Shown here: piece by piece, positions 30,508-39,793 of the stretch | Layout: each line of letters opens with the position of its first letter | Numbering within the stretch: position 1 is the first letter of the stretch | Assembly: GCA_017394885.1 (NCBI GenBank) | Contig: JAFPWO010000021.1 | Coordinates: 1-64,000, forward strand | Length of the DNA stretch: 64,000 nt | Direction: 5' to 3' | Source of the DNA: Lachnospiraceae bacterium | Lineage (GTDB): Bacteria > Bacillota > Clostridia > Lachnospirales > Lachnospiraceae | Position numbers and translations under genes: made by a program | The notes under the pieces: generated by a model | Databases searched by the model: none | Told to the model about the DNA's origin: nothing | The model's input: the letters and a program-made list of their open reading frames with translations, nothing else

Positions 30508-31731
30508 ATGAAACTGTATGAGGAACTGGTGGCGCGCGGGCTGATCGCGCAGGTCACCAACGAAGAACTGATCCGGGAAATGATCAATAACGGCAAAGCC
30601 ACGTTCTACATCGGCTTTGACTGCACGGCGGATTCCCTTACCGCGGGGCATTTTATGGCGCTCACCCTGATGAAGCGCCTGCAGATGGCCGGCAACAAGC
30701 CGATCGCGCTGATCGGCGGCGGCACGACCATGATCGGCGACCCTTCCGGCCGCACGGATATGCGCAAGATGCTGACCCGCGAGGATATCGATCACAACGC
30801 GGAGTGCTTCAGAAAGCAGATGGAGCGCTTCATCGAATTCGGGCCGGGCAAGGCCATCATGGTCAATAACGCGGACTGGTTGCTGAGCCTGAACTACGTG
30901 GATCTGCTGCGCGAGGTCGGGGCCTGCTTCTCTGTGAACAACATGCTGCGCGCGGAGTGCTACAAGAACCGCATGGAGCGGGGCCTGAGCTTCTTTGAGT
31001 TCAATTACATGATCATGCAGAGCTATGATTTCTACTATCTGTTCCAGCACTACGGCTGCAATATGCAGTTCGGCGGGGACGACCAGTGGTCCAATATGCT
31101 GGGCGGCACGGAGCTCATCCGCAAAAAGCTGGGCCAGGACGCGCATGCGATGACCATCACGCTGCTCACCGATTCCAACGGCAACAAGATGGGCAAGACC
31201 GCCGGCAACGCGGTGTGGCTGGATCCGGAAAAGACGAGCCCGTACGATTTCTATCAGTACTGGCGCAACGTCGGCGACGCGGACGTCATCAGATGCCTGC
31301 GGATGCTGACCTTCCTCCCGCTTGAAGAGATCGATCGGATGGCGTCCTGGGAAGGCAGCGATCTGAACCGCGCCAAGGAGATCCTGGCCTTCGAGCTGAC
31401 ACAGATGGTGCACGGCGGGGAAGAGGCGAAAAAGGCGCAGGAAGCCGCGAGAGCGCTCTTTGCCGGCGCCGGCAGCGGCGAGAACGTCCCCAGCTGCGCG
31501 CTGGAGGAAGCGGACTTTACGGACGGCGCCGTGGATATCGTGAGCCTTCTGGTTAAAAGCGGTCTGACGAAGACCCGTTCGGAAGCGAGGCAGAATCTGC
31601 AGCAGGGCGGCGTATCCGTCAACGGCGAGAAGGTGACGGATTTTAAGAAGACCTACCGGGCCGAGGAGATTCCCGCGGAAGGGCTGCTCTTAAAGAAGGG
31701 CAAGAAGGGCTACTGCCGTATCCTGCGGTGA
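30508..31731 (+). CDS. tyrS: Tyrosyl-tRNA synthetase
   Basis: 407 residues of class I: the HIGH equivalent is TAGHF, the KMSKS equivalent KMGKT (in GNKMGKTAGNAVWLD), with LNYVDLLREVG and QFGGDDQWSNM lining the tyrosine pocket. A C-terminal S4 RNA-binding domain (about 340-405) is present. GGAGCA precedes the ATG. Confidence 0.96.
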   Translation: MKLYEELVARGLIAQVTNEELIREMINNGKATFYIGFDCTADSLTAGHFMALTLMKRLQMAGNKPIALIGGGTTMIGDPSGRTDMRKMLTREDIDHNAECFRKQMERFIEFGPGKAIMVNNADWLLSLNYVDLLREVGACFSVNNMLRAECYKNRMERGLSFFEFNYMIMQSYDFYYLFQHYGCNMQFGGDDQWSNMLGGTELIRKKLGQDAHAMTITLLTDSNGNKMGKTAGNAVWLDPEKTSPYDFYQYWRNVGDADVIRCLRMLTFLPLEEIDRMASWEGSDLNRAKEILAFELTQMVHGGEEAKKAQEAARALFAGAGSGENVPSCALEEADFTDGAVDIVSLLVKSGLTKTRSEARQNLQQGGVSVNGEKVTDFKKTYRAEEIPAEGLLLKKGKKGYCRILR

Positions 31732-31764
31732 GCCGTGTTTGCATAGAAACAGCATAAAATGCTC

Positions 31765-31813
31765 AAAAGCGGTGTGTGTCGGAAAAACTTTCCTTGACAT
31801 GCACCGCTTTTTT
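31765..31813 (+). terminator. Terminator of tyrS
   Basis: AAAAGCGGTGTGTGTC (31765-31780) pairs with GACATGCACCGCTTTT (31796-31811), two G-U pairs, and ends in a T6 run. Its right arm contains most of the -35 box of the rny promoter. Confidence 0.85.
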
Positions 31814-31822
31814 GTCTATAAT
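31794..31822 (+). promoter_or_regulatory. Exact consensus sigma-A promoter of rny
   Basis: TTGACA (31794-31799), 17-base spacer, TATAAT (31817-31822), all matching consensus. The promoter is embedded in the tyrS terminator. Confidence 0.9.
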
Positions 31823-31881
31823 CATAATGATGTGGTAAATACTATCCCATGATAATATTGCACGTTGAAAACTGAATAAAA

Positions 31882-31894
31882 AGGAGGTGCTCCT
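31882..31894 (+). promoter_or_regulatory. Ribosome site of rny inside a small hairpin
   Basis: AGGAG (31882-31886), the core of the Shine-Dalgarno, can pair with CTCCT (31890-31894) around a GTG loop, directly before the GTG start at 31895. This could limit translation of rny. Confidence 0.45.
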
Positions 31895-33478
31895 GTGACA
31901 AATGGAATGATATTAGCCATGGCCGGGGGAACGACGATCGCGATCATCGCGCTGTCGGTACTGGTCGTGGTTGCGTCCGTTCTGTCGTGGATCGTTTCCG
32001 CCAAACGTCAGCAGAAGATCTATGAAGAAACTGTTGGGACGGCGGAAGTGAAATCACGAGAAATCATAGATGAAGCATTAAAAACAGCAGCGGAGAAGAA
32101 AAGAGAAGCTCTTCTGGAAGCCAAAGAAGAAAATATCGCGGCCAAAAACGAACTGGAACGCGAGATCAAGGAAAGAAGAGCGGAACTGAGACGGTCCGAA
32201 CAGCGCGTACAGAGCAAGGAAGAAAACCTTGACAAGAAAACGGAAGCGCTGGAGCGGAAGGAACAGAGCGTACAGAGCCGGGACGATCGCTTAAAGAAGA
32301 AGGAAGCCGAGCTGGAGGAGATGGTCAAATCCGAGCAGAGCAAGCTGGAAGAAATCTCGGGTCTGTCAGCGGAACAGGCAAAGGAATACCTCATACACAG
32401 CGTAGAAGAGGATGCACAGCACGAGATCGCCAAGCGCCTGCGTGAGCTGGATGCCCGCGCGAAGGACGAGGCCGGCAAAAAAGCCCGCGAATACATCGCG
32501 ACAGCGATCCAGAAGTGTGCGGCGGACCATGTATCGGAGATCTCGATCTCCGTGGTCTCCCTTCCGAACGACGAGATGAAGGGCCGCATCATCGGCCGCG
32601 AGGGCCGGAATATCCGGGCTCTGGAAACGGCGACCGGTGTGGACCTGATCATCGACGATACCCCGGAAGCGGTGGTCATCAGCGGCTTCGACCCGATGCG
32701 GCGCGAAGTGGCGCGGATCGCCCTGGAAAAGCTGATCCTTGACGGACGGATCCATCCGGCCCGGATCGAGGAAGTGGTGAAGAAGGCGCAGAAGGAAGTC
32801 GATGAATTCATCAAGGAGAAGGGGGAAGCCGCGATTCTGGAGACCGGAGTGCACGGCATCCATCCGGAACTGGTGAAGCTCCTCGGCCGCATGCATTTCC
32901 GTACCAGCTACGGTCAGAATGCCCTCAAGCATTCGATCGAAGTCTCGCACCTGAGCGGGCTGCTGGCCGGAGAGCTGGGCCTGGATATCCGGCTGGCGAA
33001 GCGTGCCGGCCTGCTGCACGACATCGGGAAGAGCCTGGACCACGATATGGAAGGCTCTCACGTGCAGATCGGCGCGGATCTGTGCCGCAAGTACAAGGAA
33101 AATGCGACCGTGATCAATGCGGTGGAAGCACACCACGGCGATGTGGAACCGAGTTCCATGATCGCGCTGGTCGTTCAGGCCGCGGATGCGATCTCGGCGG
33201 CAAGGCCCGGCGCCCGCCGCGATACGCTCGAGACCTACACCAACCGCCTGACGCAGCTCGAGGAAATCACCAACAGCTTCAAGGGCGTGGATAAGTCCTT
33301 CGCGATCCAGGCAGGACGTGAGGTCCGTGTGATGGTCGTTCCGGAGCAGATCAACGATGACGCGATGACCATCCTGGCGCATGACATTGCCAAGCGGATC
33401 GAGGACGAGATGGAATATCCCGGCCAGATCAAGGTCAATGTCATCCGGGAATCCCGGATCGTCGACTACGCAAAATGA
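31895..33478 (+). CDS. rny: Ribonuclease Y
   Basis: 527 residues starting at GTG with AAGGAGGT seven bases upstream. An N-terminal membrane anchor (about 12-30) leads into a long charged coiled coil (about 40-200), a KH domain ([20 protein letters not shown]) and an HD phosphohydrolase domain ([22 protein letters not shown]). It is the membrane-attached endonuclease that starts mRNA decay in many Firmicutes. Confidence 0.97.
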   Translation: MTNGMILAMAGGTTIAIIALSVLVVVASVLSWIVSAKRQQKIYEETVGTAEVKSREIIDEALKTAAEKKREALLEAKEENIAAKNELEREIKERRAELRRSEQRVQSKEENLDKKTEALERKEQSVQSRDDRLKKKEAELEEMVKSEQSKLEEISGLSAEQAKEYLIHSVEEDAQHEIAKRLRELDARAKDEAGKKAREYIATAIQKCAADHVSEISISVVSLPNDEMKGRIIGREGRNIRALETATGVDLIIDDTPEAVVISGFDPMRREVARIALEKLILDGRIHPARIEEVVKKAQKEVDEFIKEKGEAAILETGVHGIHPELVKLLGRMHFRTSYGQNALKHSIEVSHLSGLLAGELGLDIRLAKRAGLLHDIGKSLDHDMEGSHVQIGADLCRKYKENATVINAVEAHHGDVEPSSMIALVVQAADAISAARPGARRDTLETYTNRLTQLEEITNSFKGVDKSFAIQAGREVRVMVVPEQINDDAMTILAHDIAKRIEDEMEYPGQIKVNVIRESRIVDYAK

Positions 33479-33480
33479 TG

Positions 33481-33508
33481 AAAAGTCCCTCTCCGGAGGG
33501 ACTTTTTC
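33481..33508 (+). terminator. Terminator of rny
   Basis: AAAAGTCCCTC and GAGGGACTTTTT pair around a short CCG loop region, three bases after the stop. Confidence 0.88.
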
Positions 33509-33523
33509 TTTAAAGAGGAGAAC

Positions 33524-34279
33524 ATGAAAAAACTGATATCCTGGAATGTGAACGGCCTGCGGGCCGTGCTCGGAAAAGGTTTTTATGATACGGCAGCCGC
33601 CCTGGACGCGGATGTGTTCTGCATCCAGGAAAGCAAACTGCAGGCAGGCCAGGTGGAACTGGACCTGCCCGCTTATCATGCGTACTGGAACTATGCGGAG
33701 AAGAAGGGCTACTCGGGCACGGCGGTCTTCACGAAGGAAGAGCCGCTCTCGGTTGCGTACGGGATCGGGGTGGAAGAGCACGATCACGAGGGACGGGTGA
33801 TCACCTGCGAGTTCCCGGAGGAATACCTGGTCTGCTGTTATACGCCGAATTCACAGGACGGCCTGCGCCGCCTTGAATACCGCTGCCGTTTTGAAGATGA
33901 TTTTCGGGCTTATCTTTGCCGCCTGGCGGAAAAGAAGCCGGTCATCCTCTGCGGCGATCTGAACGTGGCGCATGAGGAGATCGACCTCAAAAACCCGAAA
34001 ACGAACCGCATGAACGCGGGCTTTACCGATGAGGAACGCGAAAAGTTCAGCGAGCTGCTGGCAGCCGGCTTTATCGACAGCTTCCGCTACTTTTATCCGG
34101 ATAAGGCGGACGCCTACAGCTGGTGGTCTTACCGCATGAACGCCCGGGCCCGGAACGCGGGGTGGAGGATCGATTACTTTGTCGTATCGGAGAGCCTGAA
34201 GGACCGGCTGGTCTCCGCCGCAATCCACGACGAGATCTACGGCTCGGACCACTGCCCGGTGGAGCTGGTGATCCGATAA
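33524..34279 (+). CDS. Exodeoxyribonuclease III family protein
   Basis: 251 residues of the ExoIII/AP endonuclease family: SWNVNGLRA, CIQESKL, YTPNSQDG, CGDLNVAHEEIDL, WWSYR and the terminal SDHCPVEL carry the metal and catalytic residues. It repairs abasic sites. AAGAGGAG precedes ATG 33524. Confidence 0.95.
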   Translation: MKKLISWNVNGLRAVLGKGFYDTAAALDADVFCIQESKLQAGQVELDLPAYHAYWNYAEKKGYSGTAVFTKEEPLSVAYGIGVEEHDHEGRVITCEFPEEYLVCCYTPNSQDGLRRLEYRCRFEDDFRAYLCRLAEKKPVILCGDLNVAHEEIDLKNPKTNRMNAGFTDEEREKFSELLAAGFIDSFRYFYPDKADAYSWWSYRMNARARNAGWRIDYFVVSESLKDRLVSAAIHDEIYGSDHCPVELVIR

Positions 34280-34304
34280 CGCAAACATTTTTCGGCAGAT
34301 TTTA

Positions 34305-34334
34305 TAGACATCAGAAGACATGGTGTGTTATAAT
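34305..34334 (+). promoter_or_regulatory. Promoter of the lysyl-tRNA synthetase gene
   Basis: TAGACA (34305-34310), 18-base spacer, TATAAT (34329-34334). Confidence 0.55.
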
Positions 34335-34366
34335 ATCTGCCGATTTATTTATTCGCAGAGGTGCTT

Positions 34367-36373
34367 ATGCATTGGTCAGATGAAATTGCAAGGAAGATCA
34401 TAGAGCAGCGTCCGGATAAGGAGGAATATGTTTGCGCCGCGGGGATCAGCCCCTCCGGCTCGGTGCATATCGGAAACTTCCGTGACGTGGCGACGAGCTT
34501 CTTTGTCGTAAAAGCGCTGGAACGCGCCGGCAAGAAGGCCCGCCTGCTGTTTTCCTGGGATGAATACGACCGCCTTCGGAAGGTGCCGAAGAACGTCGCA
34601 GCCGTCCGGGACGATTATGAACAGTATATCGGCTATCCCTACGTGGATGTCCCGAATCCCTTCGATTCGGAGGCGGCATCCTATGCGGAGCATTTTGAAA
34701 AAGAGTTCGAGGAGGCCATAGGGCCCTTCGGGATCCCGATGGATTTCCGCCATCAGGCGCAGCTGTACCGCAGCGGCGCTTACCGGGATTATATCCTGAC
34801 CTGCCTGAAGAAGCGCGGGGAGATCTTCGATATCCTGGACAGCTTCCGTACGCAGGAGGCGCAGGAGGGCGAGCGGGAAGCGTATTACCCCGTCAGTATC
34901 TACTGCCCCGTCTGCCACAGAGACACCACGAAGATACTCTCGTTAAGCGAGGATGATACCGTGGCGCAGTACCGCTGTGCCTGCGGCCATGAAGGGACCT
35001 TCGATTTCAAAAAAGATACCGACTGCAAGCTGGCCTGGAAGGTGGACTGGCCCATGCGCTGGGCCTACGAGGGCGTGGACTTCGAGCCGGGCGGCAAAGA
35101 CCATGCCAGCCCCGGCGGGAGCTATGACAACAGCCGCGTGATCGCGGAGAAGATCTTCGGCTTTCAGGCGCCGTACTTCCAGGGCTATGAATTCATCGGC
35201 ATCAAGGGCGTCGCGGGCAAGATGAGCGGCTCCTCGGGCCTGAATCTGACCCCGGACACCATCTTAAAGCTGTATCAGCCCGAGGTCATGCTCTGGCTGT
35301 ATTCCCGGAGCGAGCCGACCAAGGCCTTCGATTTCTGCTTTGACGACGGCATCCTGCGGCAGTACTTCGAGTTTGATAAACAGTACACGGACTACGTGGA
35401 AGGCCGGGCGGACGAATACAACCAGTCCGTCATGCAGAACTGCCTGACCCACGGCAACACGATCTCCACCGTGCCGATGGCCCTGCTCGTGCAGCTCGGC
35501 TCCATCGTCAATTTTAACGTGCCCATGTTGGAGACGGTCTTCGAAAAGATCGGGATGCCGTACAAATATGAAGACTTTAAGGACCGGCTGGACCGCGCGA
35601 AATACTGGCTCGAGGAATGCGCGCCGGAGCAGGCGAACCATCTGCGGCGCCTGAGGGATTTCGAGCTGTATGAATCCCTGAGCGAAGAAGAAAAGCAGGA
35701 GGTCGCGCTGCTGCGGGAGTGCCTGACGAAGGGCTACGGCGGGCTGGATGAGCTGAACGCGGAGCTGTACGCGATCCCGAAGAAAATCTTCGGTGAGAAC
35801 GCGCCGAACCTGAAAGCCCTGCAGGGCAATTTCTTCAAGCTCGTCTACCGGCTGCTGCTGGCCCGGGAACGCGGGCCGCGCCTGTATCTCTTCCTGCACG
35901 CCATGGAGAAGGGCGAGATCCTGCGGCTGCTTGATTTTACCGCGCCGAAGACCGAAGAAGAGCTCCATCCGGAAGAAGAAAAGCCGGAAGAGCCCGTAAA
36001 GAAAGAGCGGGTCTACGGCGAACCCGATCCGGTGGAGCCCGTCCGGGAAGAGATCGAAAAGGCGGACTTTGACCGGCTGGATCTGCGGGTCTGCAGGGTC
36101 GTGAAGTGCCAGGAGATCCGCAAGGCGCGCAACAACCTGAAGCTGACCCTCTTCGACGGCATAAAGGAACGGACCATCGTCTCCAGCATCAAGGATTACT
36201 ATGATCCGGAAGAACTGGTCGGAAAGAAGATTATCGTGGTGGCGAACTTAAAGCCGGCCAGGCTGACCGGCGTGACCAGTGAGGGCATGCTGCTGGCAGG
36301 AACGAACGGTGCCTGCGGCTGCCGGGTCGTATTTGTGGATGACGCAGTCCCGGAGGGAACCCGGATCTGCTGA
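34367..36373 (+). CDS. lysK: Class I lysyl-tRNA synthetase with C-terminal Trbp111/EMAPII-like domain
   Basis: 668 residues. HIGN (34-37) and KMSGS (285-289) mark the class I LysRS active site; a Cys4 zinc-like cluster (CPVCHRDTT ... CACGHE) lies between them. An acidic, Pro/Glu-rich linker at about 530-565 leads to a tRNA-binding domain (567-668: DFDRLDLRVCRVV, VANLKPARLTGVTSEGMLLA) like those on MetRS C-termini. The ATG at 34367 is preferred over GTG 34361 because of AGAGGTG spacing. The fused domain should raise affinity for tRNA. Most Firmicutes use class II LysRS instead. Confidence 0.93.
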   Translation: MHWSDEIARKIIEQRPDKEEYVCAAGISPSGSVHIGNFRDVATSFFVVKALERAGKKARLLFSWDEYDRLRKVPKNVAAVRDDYEQYIGYPYVDVPNPFDSEAASYAEHFEKEFEEAIGPFGIPMDFRHQAQLYRSGAYRDYILTCLKKRGEIFDILDSFRTQEAQEGEREAYYPVSIYCPVCHRDTTKILSLSEDDTVAQYRCACGHEGTFDFKKDTDCKLAWKVDWPMRWAYEGVDFEPGGKDHASPGGSYDNSRVIAEKIFGFQAPYFQGYEFIGIKGVAGKMSGSSGLNLTPDTILKLYQPEVMLWLYSRSEPTKAFDFCFDDGILRQYFEFDKQYTDYVEGRADEYNQSVMQNCLTHGNTISTVPMALLVQLGSIVNFNVPMLETVFEKIGMPYKYEDFKDRLDRAKYWLEECAPEQANHLRRLRDFELYESLSEEEKQEVALLRECLTKGYGGLDELNAELYAIPKKIFGENAPNLKALQGNFFKLVYRLLLARERGPRLYLFLHAMEKGEILRLLDFTAPKTEEELHPEEEKPEEPVKKERVYGEPDPVEPVREEIEKADFDRLDLRVCRVVKCQEIRKARNNLKLTLFDGIKERTIVSSIKDYYDPEELVGKKIIVVANLKPARLTGVTSEGMLLAGTNGACGCRVVFVDDAVPEGTRIC

Positions 36374-36430
36374 TATAGAAAATAAAAAGACAGTATCGTT
36401 TTATTCTTAACCAGAAAGAAGGAGAAAGAG

Positions 36431-38929
36431 ATGGCAGACGACAAACCGACAGGCCGCAGAAAGAACGTGACCGGCCAGGGCAAGGATGTTTACAAGCGTG
36501 ACGAAGGGCTGGGAACCGGCCCGGTCGGAAACGCAGGCGGTTACAGCAGCCGGCCGAAGGATAACGGCGCGGAAAGCGACCGCGCAGGCAGCAGCGGCGG
36601 CGGGCTGTTCTCCGGGAAGGGGATCCTGATCATTCTGGTCCTGCTTCTTCTCGTGGGCGGCGGCGGAGGCTTAAGCGGCCTCTTCGGCGGCGGCAGCAGC
36701 AATAACAACAATAACAGCAACAATAACAACAACAATAATAACCAGGCCCAGACGACCAGCTACAGCTCGCTGGGCAGCTTATCCAGCCTTTTCGGGGGCG
36801 GAAGCAGCTCTTCCTTAAGCGGGCTGAGCAGCCTGGTCAGCAGCGGGACGACGCTGGCCGGCGCCTCCACCAGCAGTGGATGGTCCACCACGACCAATAC
36901 GGCCCAGCTGGATGAGACCGTGAGCAAGAACGCACGCGAAAGATATACGACGATCAAGGGCAACAAAAAAGACGTTGTGACGATCATGGTGTATATGTGC
37001 GGCACGGACCTGGAATCCTCCTACGGCATGGCCACGAAGGATATGCAGGAGATGGCCAAGGCCACCATCGGCAGCAACGTCAACCTGCTGGTCTACACCG
37101 GCGGCTGCAAGCAGTGGAAGACCCGGGGCATCAGCAATACGACCAACCAGATCTACAAAGTGGAGAACGGTAAGCTGACCACCCTGGTTTCCGACGTGGG
37201 CAACAAGGTCATGGTCACGCCTTCGACCCTGAGTGAATTCATCAAGTACTGCGCCGCGAAGTATCCGGCCAACCGCAACGTGCTGATCTTCTGGGACCAC
37301 GGCGGAGGCTCCTTAAGCGGCTACGGCTACGATGAAAAGAATGCCTCCAAGGGTTCCATGACCCTTTCCGGGATCAAGAAGGCCCTGACGGACGGCGGCA
37401 TCAAGTATGATTTCATCGGCTTCGACGCCTGTCTGATGGCGACGGCCGAGACCGCGGTCATGCTTTCCGAATTCGCGGACTACCTGATCGCTTCCGAAGA
37501 GACCGAGCCCGGCATCGGCTGGTATTACACCAACTGGCTGACCAAGCTTTCGAACAATACGTCCATGAGCACGCTGCAGATCGGCAAGAACATCGTGGAT
37601 GATTTCGTCGACACCTGCGCGTCCGAATGCCGCGGCCAGGGCGCCACGCTCTCCGTCGTGGACCTGGCGGAGCTGGAAGTGACCTTCCCGGATGATCTGA
37701 AGAGCTTTGCGACCGCGACCAGCGCGCAGATCTCCTCCGATTATTCCTCCGTCTCCAAGGCCCGCAGCGGCGCCCGGGAGTTCGCCTCTTCGACCCGGAT
37801 CGACCAGTGCGACCTGGTGGACCTGGCCAACCGCCTGGGCACGGACGAGGCCAAGGAACTGGCCAATACGATCCTCAGTGCGGTGAAGTACAACCGGACG
37901 TCCAGCAACATGACCAACGCCTACGGGCTTTCGATCTACTTCCCGTATCAGAAGATCTCGAATGTGAACACGGCGGCGAAGACCATGGACGCGGCCGGCA
38001 TCGACAATGAATACACCCGCTGCATTCAGGCGTTTGCCGCGATGCAGACCGGCGGCCAGGCCATCTCCGGCGGTTCCGCATCGCCCTTAAGCTCCCTGCT
38101 TTCCGGCTATACCGGCGGCGGCCAGACGGCTTCCTCCTCCAGCGGGATCAGCAGCATCCTGGGCGGCCTCTTAAGCGGGAACTACAATAATGTATCCGGT
38201 TTGAGCGGCCTGACCTCCAGCTTCCTGGGCTCCGCCCTGACCGGCAGCGGCCGTTCCCTGAACGTAGACGACATGGCGGTCTATCTGGAGAAGAATCACT
38301 TTGATACCTCTCTGCTGGATTGGGTGCTGTATGAAGACCAGAAGTACGGCATCTACCTGCCGGATGATCAGTGGAAACTGGTGCAGGATATCGAACTGAA
38401 CGTGTTCTACGATGACGGCGAAGGCTATATCGATCTGGGCTTTGACAACAGTTTCACCATCAATAAATACGGCGTGCTGGTAGACGATTACGAAGCAACC
38501 TGGATCGCCATCAACGATCAGCCGGTTCCGTACTACTTCGAGAAGATGGAAGTGGACGGCGAAGATTACGTGATCACCGGCCGGGTCCCGGTCCTCTTAA
38601 ACGGCGAGCTGGCGAATCTGCTGATCGTCTTCGATTCCAAGAACGGCGACTATGTGGCCGGCGCCCGCTTCGACTATAAGGAAGACGTAACGGATACCGT
38701 AGCCAAGAACCTGACGGAACTGACCGACGGCGACGTGATCGATTTCGTCTGCGACTACTATGATTACAAAGGCAACTATCTGGACAGCTATAAGATGGGC
38801 GACCAGCTGACGGTAAACGGCGAGCTGAAGGTCAGCGATGTGTACCTGCCGGATGCGAAGAAGGTCAACGCGACCTACCGGATCACGGACATTTACAACC
38901 AGCAGTACTGGACGCCGGTCTTCCCGTAA
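36431..38929 (+). CDS. Clostripain-family (C11) cysteine peptidase, membrane-tethered
   Basis: 832 residues. A charged cytoplasmic N-terminus (about 1-58) precedes one span (about 62-80), then a Gly/Ser/Asn-rich tether with an Asn run at about 93-108. The C11 peptidase follows: catalytic His290 in FWDHGGG and Cys334 in FDACLMA, with MVYMCGTDLES at the domain start. Another Gly/Ser-rich stretch (about 540-605) leads to a beta-rich C-terminal region. C11 enzymes cut after Arg or Lys. Its orientation would place the protease outside the cell. Preceded by GAAGGAGAAAGAG. Confidence 0.9.
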   Translation: MADDKPTGRRKNVTGQGKDVYKRDEGLGTGPVGNAGGYSSRPKDNGAESDRAGSSGGGLFSGKGILIILVLLLLVGGGGGLSGLFGGGSSNNNNNSNNNNNNNNQAQTTSYSSLGSLSSLFGGGSSSSLSGLSSLVSSGTTLAGASTSSGWSTTTNTAQLDETVSKNARERYTTIKGNKKDVVTIMVYMCGTDLESSYGMATKDMQEMAKATIGSNVNLLVYTGGCKQWKTRGISNTTNQIYKVENGKLTTLVSDVGNKVMVTPSTLSEFIKYCAAKYPANRNVLIFWDHGGGSLSGYGYDEKNASKGSMTLSGIKKALTDGGIKYDFIGFDACLMATAETAVMLSEFADYLIASEETEPGIGWYYTNWLTKLSNNTSMSTLQIGKNIVDDFVDTCASECRGQGATLSVVDLAELEVTFPDDLKSFATATSAQISSDYSSVSKARSGAREFASSTRIDQCDLVDLANRLGTDEAKELANTILSAVKYNRTSSNMTNAYGLSIYFPYQKISNVNTAAKTMDAAGIDNEYTRCIQAFAAMQTGGQAISGGSASPLSSLLSGYTGGGQTASSSSGISSILGGLLSGNYNNVSGLSGLTSSFLGSALTGSGRSLNVDDMAVYLEKNHFDTSLLDWVLYEDQKYGIYLPDDQWKLVQDIELNVFYDDGEGYIDLGFDNSFTINKYGVLVDDYEATWIAINDQPVPYYFEKMEVDGEDYVITGRVPVLLNGELANLLIVFDSKNGDYVAGARFDYKEDVTDTVAKNLTELTDGDVIDFVCDYYDYKGNYLDSYKMGDQLTVNGELKVSDVYLPDAKKVNATYRITDIYNQQYWTPVFP

Positions 38930-38940
38930 GGGAAAGCGGA

Positions 38941-38969
38941 AAGAACGCGGCACCCGCCGCGTTCTTTTT
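38941..38969 (+). terminator. Terminator after the clostripain gene
   Basis: AAGAACGCGG (38941-38950) pairs with CCGCGTTCTT (38957-38966) and runs into TTTTT. Confidence 0.9.
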
Positions 38970-38992
38970 AACGCAGCAAAATAATAACAGGT

Positions 38993-39769
38993 ATGGGTAT
39001 TTCAAAAACAGTTTTAAAACATGCCGCCCCGCTTCCGCAGGTGGAATCCTTTGAACGCTACCTCTTCGTGGGGCCGCATCCGGACGATATCGAGATCGGC
39101 GCCGGCGCGACGGCGGCAAAGCTGGCCGCCGCCGGTAAAACCATCACCTTTGTGATCTGCACGGACGGCCGCTTCGGAGACGGTGCTTCCGGCGGCGTTA
39201 CCGGGGATGAACTGGCGGCGCTACGAAAAAAAGAGGCGCGCCGCTCCGCCCGCGTACTGGGCGTATCGGACCTGCGCTTTCTGGACCTGTGCGACGGCGC
39301 CGGATATACGCAGGAGGAGCTGGAGGCGGGCCTGGCCGCGGTCATGGCACAGGTTCGGCCGCAGGTCGTTATCGCTCCGGACCCGGATGTGATCTCCGAA
39401 TGCCACGCGGATCACCGCATGGCCGGGGAGGCCGCCAAAAAGCTGGCTTTCTTCTGCGGCCATCCCGGCATTATGCGCAGGCTCTATGACGCGGAAGGCT
39501 GCGAGCCGGTGGAAGCGCTCGCCTTTATGATGACGGCGCGCCCGAACCGCTATGTGAAAACGGCTCCCTTCATGAAGAAGCAGTTCCAGTCGGTTTTCTG
39601 CTGTCACACGAGCCAGTATCCGGCGGACAGCCCGGACGCGGCTTCGCTGAAAACGTATATAAAGCTGCGCGCGGCGGATTACGGCCTGCGCACGCTCTCC
39701 CTGGGAGCGGAGGGCTTCCGGGTTCTGGGGCATCTGCACATGCACTGCCTGCCGGAATTCGGACTGTAA
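38993..39769 (+). CDS. PIG-L/LmbE-family deacetylase
   Basis: 258 residues with the zinc motif PHPDDIEIGAGA and a second metal His in ECHADHRMAGE, typical of GlcNAc-PI de-N-acetylase and LmbE proteins, which remove N-acetyl groups from amino sugars. It has a weak ribosome site (ACAGGT). It is followed by a GPH sugar transporter and a phosphodiester glycosidase, so it probably acts on an imported or surface amino sugar. Confidence 0.88.
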   Translation: MGISKTVLKHAAPLPQVESFERYLFVGPHPDDIEIGAGATAAKLAAAGKTITFVICTDGRFGDGASGGVTGDELAALRKKEARRSARVLGVSDLRFLDLCDGAGYTQEELEAGLAAVMAQVRPQVVIAPDPDVISECHADHRMAGEAAKKLAFFCGHPGIMRRLYDAEGCEPVEALAFMMTARPNRYVKTAPFMKKQFQSVFCCHTSQYPADSPDAASLKTYIKLRAADYGLRTLSLGAEGFRVLGHLHMHCLPEFGL

Positions 39770-39793
39770 GATCAAAGAAAGAGGAATGCGGCA

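Noticed and set aside
36700..36745. AAC/AAT triplet run as a possible microsatellite of separate interest
   Set aside because: It encodes the Asn tether of the clostripain protein and is explained by it.
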